From assembly GCF_017313265.1 (NCBI RefSeq), contig NZ_JAFLQZ010000005.1:62001-126000 (forward strand): 64,000 bases of DNA, in the 5' to 3' direction. This stretch comes from Hymenobacter telluris. Lineage in GTDB: Bacteria; Bacteroidota; Bacteroidia; Cytophagales; Hymenobacteraceae. Position numbers and translations under genes: made by a program. Each line of letters opens with the position of its first letter. Positions within the stretch are counted from its first letter, which is position 1. A model generated the notes under the pieces. The model was not told the origin of the DNA. It saw only the letters and a program-made list of their open reading frames with translations, and searched no databases. Below are positions 58,724-64,000 of the stretch, in pieces.

Positions 58724-59905
58724 ATGCGCGCATTATCCCTTTCTTTCCGGCTGGCTGTGCTGTGGTGCTTAGCGCTAGCCTTGCCCGGCTGCATCGACCC
58801 CTACATGCCCGATGCCATCAGTACCACCAAGAGCTATTTGGTAGTTGACGGCTTCATCAACAGCCGCGGCAGTACCAGCATTAAACTGTCGCGCACGTTT
58901 GATATTGATGCCAAAACAGCCCCACCTATTGAAACACGGGCTACACTATTTATTGAGGAAGAGGGAGGTACGCGGTATGCCGTGCCGGAAACTAGCGTGA
59001 AGGGCACCTACACTTCGGCGAGCCTGACGCTGAATCCAGCCAAGAACTACCGCCTCTCCATTCGTACATCGGCAGGCTTGGAGTACGCCTCGACCTTCGT
59101 GCCAGTAAAAACCACACCGCCTATTGACGCTGTAACTTGGCGACCTTCAGAAAATGGCTTAACTATCTATATAAATACTCATGACGATACCAACACAACA
59201 AAATATTACCGTTGGGAATACGAGGAAACGTGGGAAATCAAGCCTCCTTATTACCCTCAGATTGAATACAAAAACGGGCAAATGCAGGATATAACGGTAC
59301 CGTTTCCTACTATTTGCTGGGGTAATAGCAACTCATCCGAAATTAAAATCAGCAACACCACCCGCCTGACGCAGGATGTAGTGGCGGATTTTCCGCTCCG
59401 TGCCCTTCCTATTACTTCCGACCGGCTAGCTTATCGATACAGTATTCTGGTGAAACAGTATGCTCAGACTGCGGAAGAGTATATACACTGGGATTTACTT
59501 AAAAGGAACACCGAAAATATCGGCACTTTGTTCGACCCCTTACCTACACAACTTACTGGTAATGTGCAATGCCTGAATAATGCCGCCGAGCTTGCTTTAG
59601 GCTATGTTGGAGCTCATTCCACGGAGCAGAAACGGATTTTCATTTCGCGCACAGAGCTCCCAAGAAATTGGCGTGTTACTAATGGTTACGAAAACTGCGT
59701 TCCACCCGACACCGTTTTTCTGAAAAACACCCGCCTCGACGGAATAGCCGCACTCTTACAAAGCAATTTCAGCTCTCCTCTTTATCTACCTATTGATGTA
59801 CTTTATTTACCCACGGGACGTGTATCAGGGTATTTAGCTAAATCCAATGACTGTATTGACTGCCGCACGCGGGGCACGGCCGTGAAGCCCAGCTTCTGGC
59901 CCTAA
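58724..59905 (+). CDS. DUF4249 lipoprotein
   Basis: A 393-residue lipoprotein with the lipobox LALPGC followed by IDPYMPDAISTTKSYLVVDG, the typical opening of DUF4249. A beta-sandwich domain (TSIKLSRTFDIDAKTAPPI) and a long second part with several Cys follow (CWGNSNSSEIKISN, CIDCRTRG near the end). These proteins nearly always pair with a TonB receptor in Bacteroidota and are thought to sit on the outer membrane. The start codon directly follows the receptor stop, so translation is coupled. The middle third is more AT-rich than the flanks. Confidence 0.9.
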   Translation: MRALSLSFRLAVLWCLALALPGCIDPYMPDAISTTKSYLVVDGFINSRGSTSIKLSRTFDIDAKTAPPIETRATLFIEEEGGTRYAVPETSVKGTYTSASLTLNPAKNYRLSIRTSAGLEYASTFVPVKTTPPIDAVTWRPSENGLTIYINTHDDTNTTKYYRWEYEETWEIKPPYYPQIEYKNGQMQDITVPFPTICWGNSNSSEIKISNTTRLTQDVVADFPLRALPITSDRLAYRYSILVKQYAQTAEEYIHWDLLKRNTENIGTLFDPLPTQLTGNVQCLNNAAELALGYVGAHSTEQKRIFISRTELPRNWRVTNGYENCVPPDTVFLKNTRLDGIAALLQSNFSSPLYLPIDVLYLPTGRVSGYLAKSNDCIDCRTRGTAVKPSFWP

Positions 59906-59938
59906 TTGTCTTACGTGAACTATATCTATTGCACTCAT

Positions 59939-62365
59939 ATGGCCTCATTTACAGCCAAAACTACCGGCCGTGCTGCCTGCCTGGGGCTGCTTCTCACACT
60001 GGGAGCCACCACCCAAGTGGCAGCGCAGGCACCTTCTGATTCGCTAGGTGGGCTGGCCAGCCGATTTGGCCGCTACCAGCGGGCAGCCCTGCCCGAGAAG
60101 CTGTTTCTGCACCTCGACCGGCCTTTGTACACCAGTGGCGAAACTATGTGGTTTAAGGTGTACGCTGTGGAAGGCACTCACGCCCAGCCATTGGCGCTGA
60201 GCAAGGTAGCGTACGTGGAAGTGCTCGACAAAGAGAACCGAGCGGTTTTGCAGGCAAAAGTACCGTTGAAAGATGCCACTGGGCAGGGCTCTTTCGCGTT
60301 GCCTGCTACGCTGGCCTCCGGCGCTTACACGGTGCGGGCTTACACCAACTGGATGAAAAACTTCGGCCCGGATTATTTCTTCCACAGTTCCATAACGGTG
60401 CTCAACACCTTCACCGCCTCAGGCACAGTGGCTGGCAAGGACTCGGCAACATACGAGGTGCAGTTTTTTCCGGAGGGCGGCAATTTGGTGCAAAGCCTTG
60501 CCAGCAAAGTAGCTTTCAAGGTTACGAGCCGCACTGGTAAAGGTGTAGCGGCCGAGGGCAAGTTGCTAACCCAAAGCGGGGCGGTAGTAGCCAGCTTCAA
60601 AACGCTACGCCTAGGCATGGGAAGCTTCAGCTTCACGCCGGAAGCTGGCCAGACGTATACCGCGGTAATTACACCCGCCAAAGCGCCGACCATCAAACGT
60701 TCGTTACCACGGGTGTTCGAGCAGGGCTATGTGATGCGCTTGGAAAACAGCAGCCCCGATACCCTTACGTTCACCGTCAGCACCACGAAAGCGCAGTCGG
60801 AAACCTTATACCTGCTAGGCCATGCCCGGCAGCAGGTATTGGTAACCGCCCGCACCCAAACCACCAACGGCCGCGCCAGCTTCACTGTCAGCAAGAAACA
60901 GCTGCTTGATGGTATTTCGCATTTCACCCTGTTTAGTGCCGACCACAAGCCGTTATGTGAGCGGCTGTATTTCCAACAACCCACCGGCCAGCTTGCCATT
61001 GCCGCCCGCCCCGATAAAGGCCAGTACGCTAGCCGCAACAAAGTGAGCGTGCAAGTAGCCACAACGGGTTTGGGTGCTCAGCCGCTAGGCGCCAACCTGT
61101 CGATGGCCGTGTACCGGCTGGATTCTCTGACTTCCAGCGCGGCAGCTGATATCAACAGCTACCTATGGCTGACGTCGGATTTACGCGGCCGGATTGAGAA
61201 TCCGGAATATTATTTTACGGCCAATGCCCCGGATGCTGAAGCCGCCGCCGACAACCTGATGCTGACCCAGGGCTGGAGTCGGTTCCGGTGGGAAAATATC
61301 CTAACCGATTCCGCTACCACCTTCGCGTATCTGCCCGAACTGAACGCGCCGTTGCTACGGGCGCGGCTGATGGCCCCCGAATCCAAGAAACCAGCAGGTG
61401 GCGTTATTGCTTATCTATCGGCTCCGAGCCGCATTATCCGGTTGAACAACGCCCGCACTGATGCCACCGGCCTAGCGCAGTTCGAGTTGGATAATTTTTA
61501 TGGCGCGCAGGATGTGGTGCTTCAAACCAACCCGCGGCAAGACAGCACCAGCCGATTTGAAATCCTCTCGCCTTTTACCAACCAATTCGGTACGTTCAAG
61601 CCCACGCTATTCTCAACAAATCCCCGGTTTCAGGCTGACTACGCCAAACGCCATTTCCAGACCCAGGTACAAGCCACGTATGCCCGTAGCTTCAAGGCGC
61701 CACCGCTGCCCAAGGCAGTTGCCGTCGACAGCTCGGCATTTTACGGCAAGCCCGACGAAACGTATTTTCTGGATAAATACACCCGCTTCAAGGTATTAGA
61801 AGAAGTGATGCGCGAGTACGTGCCTGGCGTGGTGGTCCGCATCCGGAAGGACGGCTTTCATTTTCTGGTGGTTGATAAAACCAACAAAACCATACTCACC
61901 GAAAATCCCATGGTGCTGCTGGATGGCGTACCCGTGTTCAACCTCAATAAGATGATGGCCATGGACCCGCTGAAAATCCAGAAGCTGGAGGTGATTGACA
62001 GCCGCTACTTCCATGGCTGGATGATGTACGAGGGCTTGGTAAGTTACACCACCTACAAAGGCGACCTGGAAGGCTTCCCACTCGACCCACGGGTGCTGGT
62101 GCAGCGTTACGAAGGCCTGCAAGAGCACCGCGAGTTTTACGCCCCCCGCTACGACACGCCCGAAGCCCGCCAAAGCCGCCTCCCCGACCTGCGCAACCTG
62201 CTCTACTGGAACCCCAACGTAACGACCACCAGCACCGTACCGGCTACGCTGGATTTCTATACCGGCGACCAGGCGGGACGTTATATAGTGGTACTTCAAG
62301 GCCTCTCCCAAACTGGGCTGGCCGGCAGCAGCAGTTTCACGTTCGAGGTCAAGCAGGCCCTGTAA
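59939..62365 (+). CDS. MG2-domain protein with C-terminal TonB plug-like domain
   Basis: A protein of 808 residues from the ATG at 59939 (a TTG 33 bases upstream is in frame but poor). It has a signal peptide (CLGLLLTLGATTQVAAQA). An MG2-like domain from alpha-2-macroglobulins follows (KLFLHLDRPLYTSGETMWFK and GAYTVRAYTNWMKNFG). Further beta domains lead to a C-terminal plug-like segment with PMVLLDGVPVFNLNKMMAMD, IQKLEVIDSRYFHGW and LVSYTTYKGDLEGF. This layout is known beside TonB/DUF4249 operons; the plug-like part may dock to a receptor or to TonB. A terminator follows. Confidence 0.85.
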   Translation: MASFTAKTTGRAACLGLLLTLGATTQVAAQAPSDSLGGLASRFGRYQRAALPEKLFLHLDRPLYTSGETMWFKVYAVEGTHAQPLALSKVAYVEVLDKENRAVLQAKVPLKDATGQGSFALPATLASGAYTVRAYTNWMKNFGPDYFFHSSITVLNTFTASGTVAGKDSATYEVQFFPEGGNLVQSLASKVAFKVTSRTGKGVAAEGKLLTQSGAVVASFKTLRLGMGSFSFTPEAGQTYTAVITPAKAPTIKRSLPRVFEQGYVMRLENSSPDTLTFTVSTTKAQSETLYLLGHARQQVLVTARTQTTNGRASFTVSKKQLLDGISHFTLFSADHKPLCERLYFQQPTGQLAIAARPDKGQYASRNKVSVQVATTGLGAQPLGANLSMAVYRLDSLTSSAAADINSYLWLTSDLRGRIENPEYYFTANAPDAEAAADNLMLTQGWSRFRWENILTDSATTFAYLPELNAPLLRARLMAPESKKPAGGVIAYLSAPSRIIRLNNARTDATGLAQFELDNFYGAQDVVLQTNPRQDSTSRFEILSPFTNQFGTFKPTLFSTNPRFQADYAKRHFQTQVQATYARSFKAPPLPKAVAVDSSAFYGKPDETYFLDKYTRFKVLEEVMREYVPGVVVRIRKDGFHFLVVDKTNKTILTENPMVLLDGVPVFNLNKMMAMDPLKIQKLEVIDSRYFHGWMMYEGLVSYTTYKGDLEGFPLDPRVLVQRYEGLQEHREFYAPRYDTPEARQSRLPDLRNLLYWNPNVTTTSTVPATLDFYTGDQAGRYIVVLQGLSQTGLAGSSSFTFEVKQAL

Positions 62366-62390
62366 CTACTGTGTCCATATAGCACTCATA

Positions 62391-62423
62391 AGCCGTTGCC
62401 GAAGCAATTCAGCAACGGCTTTT
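62391..62423 (+). terminator. Terminator after the TonB/DUF4249/MG2 operon
   Basis: A 9-bp stem (AGCCGTTGC with GCAACGGCT), a 12-base loop and a short T-run (TTTTG). It lies 26 bases after the stop codon. Confidence 0.85.
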
Positions 62424-62526
62424 GTACGTCAGCTGCATTTTGCCACTCTTCTTGCTTGTTGTTTGTTGTCTATACCCGTAGAGGAGTAATCAAGTCTATT
62501 GTACCTGCCTCCGTACCTTCGCCTCC

Positions 62527-64000
62527 ATGACCGATACCGCCGCCAACCAGCCCCACAAGCTTTTCCTGCTCGACGCTTTTGCTCTCATCTACCGCGCCCA
62601 TTTTGCGTTCAGCAAGAACCCGCGTGTCAACTCCAAGGGCCTCAACACCGGGGCCATTCTGGGCTTCACCAACACGCTGGTGGAGGTGTTGCAGAAGGAA
62701 AAGCCCACGCATATCGGGGTAGCCTTCGATGCTCAGAAAAAGACCTTCCGCCACGAGCAGTTTGCCGACTACAAGGCCCAGCGCCAGGCCATGCCCGAGG
62801 ATATTGGGCTGGCCATTCCGTATATCAAAAAGATTATCAAGGCCTTCAACATCCCAATTCTGGTGGTAGATGGGTTCGAGGCCGACGACGTAATTGGCAC
62901 GTTGGCGCGCCGGGCCGAGGCCCAGGGCTTTGGCGAGGTGTTCATGATGACGCCCGACAAAGACTACTGCCAATTGGTAACCGACTGCGTGAAAATCTAC
63001 CGGCCGGCCTTTATGGGCAATGCCGCCGAAGTGCTCGACGTGGCGCACGTGCTGCAACGCTTCGAGATTGAGCGGCCCGAGCAGGTTATCGACATTCTGG
63101 GCCTCCAGGGTGACGCCTCCGACAACATTCCCGGCATTCCTGGCATTGGCGAGAAGACCGCCAAAACGCTGATTCAGAAGTACGGCTCCGTCGAAAACCT
63201 GATTGCCAACGTGGACGAGCTGAAAGGCAAGCAGCAGGAAAACGTGCGCAATTTCGCCGAGCAGGGTTTGATGAGCAAGGAGCTGGCCACCATTCACCTG
63301 GATGTGCCCATTGAGTTCGAGGCCGACAAGTTGGTGCTCGACAAGCCCAACGAAGACGAACTGCGCCAGCTATTCGACGACCTGGAGTTTCGGCAGCTGG
63401 CCGCCCGCGTGTTGGGCGGGGGCAGCGCAGCCGGCGTGAGCAGCACCGCTGCCCCTACCCCGCGCGGGGCCCGCCGGCCTAAGGTCACGGAAGGCCAGGG
63501 CAGCCTGTTCGGCAGCAGCTCTGATGCCGCCGTGGCCAGTGGCGCCGAAGAAGGCGAAACGGGCAGTTTCGGGGCTCCCGCCGGGCCGCGCCTCACCCTC
63601 GCCGACGTGCCGCACCAGTACCACCTCATCGACTCGCCCGAGCTGCGCAAGTCGTTGCTGGAGTTTCTGTTGCAGCAAACCGAAGTCAGCTTCGACACCG
63701 AAACCACCGGCCTAGATACCATGACGGCCCGGCTGGTGGGCCTCTCCTTCTGCTGGCTGCCCGGCGAGGCCTACTACGTGCCGGTCCCGCACGACGACCA
63801 CGCCGCCGCGCAGGCCCTGATAGATGAATTCCGGCCGTTTTTCGACGCCAAAGGCACCCTTAAAATCGGGCAGAACATCAAGTATGACCTCACCATTCTG
63901 CGCCACTACCAGGTGGAGGTGGAAGGGCCGCTCTTTGATACCATGCTGGCCCACTACCTGCTGGAGCCCGACATGCGCCACAACATGGACGTGCTGGCCG
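62527..64000 (+). CDS. polA: DNA polymerase I, 3' end missing
   Basis: PolA fills gaps and removes RNA primers. The reading frame opens with ATG at 62527 and runs past the window end without a stop, giving 491 residues here. The N-terminal 5' nuclease domain is complete: LFLLDAFALIYRAHFAF, VAFDAQKKTFRHEQFADYKA, GFEADDVIGTLARRAE, MMTPDKDYCQLV and LGLQGDASDNIPGIPGIGEK. A Pro/Gly/Ser-rich linker (about residues 310-355) follows. The 3'-5' exonuclease domain then begins with VSFDTETTGLDTMTARLVGL and QNIKYDLTIL, so proofreading residues are present. The polymerase domain lies outside the window. Confidence 0.96.
   Translation, partial: MTDTAANQPHKLFLLDAFALIYRAHFAFSKNPRVNSKGLNTGAILGFTNTLVEVLQKEKPTHIGVAFDAQKKTFRHEQFADYKAQRQAMPEDIGLAIPYIKKIIKAFNIPILVVDGFEADDVIGTLARRAEAQGFGEVFMMTPDKDYCQLVTDCVKIYRPAFMGNAAEVLDVAHVLQRFEIERPEQVIDILGLQGDASDNIPGIPGIGEKTAKTLIQKYGSVENLIANVDELKGKQQENVRNFAEQGLMSKELATIHLDVPIEFEADKLVLDKPNEDELRQLFDDLEFRQLAARVLGGGSAAGVSSTAAPTPRGARRPKVTEGQGSLFGSSSDAAVASGAEEGETGSFGAPAGPRLTLADVPHQYHLIDSPELRKSLLEFLLQQTEVSFDTETTGLDTMTARLVGLSFCWLPGEAYYVPVPHDDHAAAQALIDEFRPFFDAKGTLKIGQNIKYDLTILRHYQVEVEGPLFDTMLAHYLLEPDMRHNMDVLA

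Overview
The window looks like chromosomal DNA of a GC-rich member of the Bacteroidota, most likely Hymenobacter or a close relative in the Cytophagales. The reasons are a type IX secretion/gliding set (sprE/porW-like, gldKLMN, porP/sprF-like), TonB receptors with carboxypeptidase-like or STN domains, DUF4249, DUF4271 and DUF1684 proteins, lipoproteins with acidic surface-export signals, and promoters of the Bacteroidota form TTTG-N19-TAnnTTTG. The genus is inferred from protein character and composition. No rRNA, tRNA, insertion sequence, prophage or CRISPR array was seen.

Layout. 1-6860: the end of a T9SS sprE/porW-like gene, a class A penicillin-binding protein and uvrC. 6929-12634 (minus strand): gldN, gldM, gldL, gldK and a porP/sprF-like gene, with two readable promoters. 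12778-17303 (minus): hemD, a DUF4271 membrane protein, a WecA-like glycosyl-phosphate transferase, a small unknown protein and lipB. 17579-21883: yraN, a MORN-type lipoprotein, htpG and a STAS-like protein. 22415-31213: a probable transition-metal cassette with a palindromic operator over its promoter, a His-rich secreted protein, two related TonB receptors, an acidic lipoprotein, a His-rich cation diffusion facilitator and an MFS transporter. 31276-36549: small proteins, a GNAT enzyme and a prolyl oligopeptidase.

36575-49047 is the most unusual part. It holds a lipoprotein with a vWA-like fold signature, a small membrane protein, a tubulin/FtsZ-like protein, a giant protein with an actin/Hsp70-type ATPase domain, two related single-pass membrane proteins, and a proton-channel pair resembling MotA/ZorA and MotB/ZorB. 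I infer an undescribed envelope machine that couples an ion-driven motor to actin- and tubulin-like NTPases.

49148-64000: a sugar nucleotidyltransferase, a LemA-TPM-TPM operon, a DEDDh exonuclease, a glycerophosphodiesterase, a DUF1684 protein, a TonB receptor/DUF4249/MG2-plug operon and the start of polA.

A second theme is intergenic hairpins. Several families of long inverted repeats built from short repeated words sit directly against stop codons: GTGAAATGGTGAGG-type at 32671, 49043 and 52388; AGTGCTTAGTGC-type at 33740 and 51022; a GC-rich type at 21286 and 28826; and single elements at 26042, 40161 and 41802. In several places the repeat itself supplies the stop codon of a neighbouring gene.
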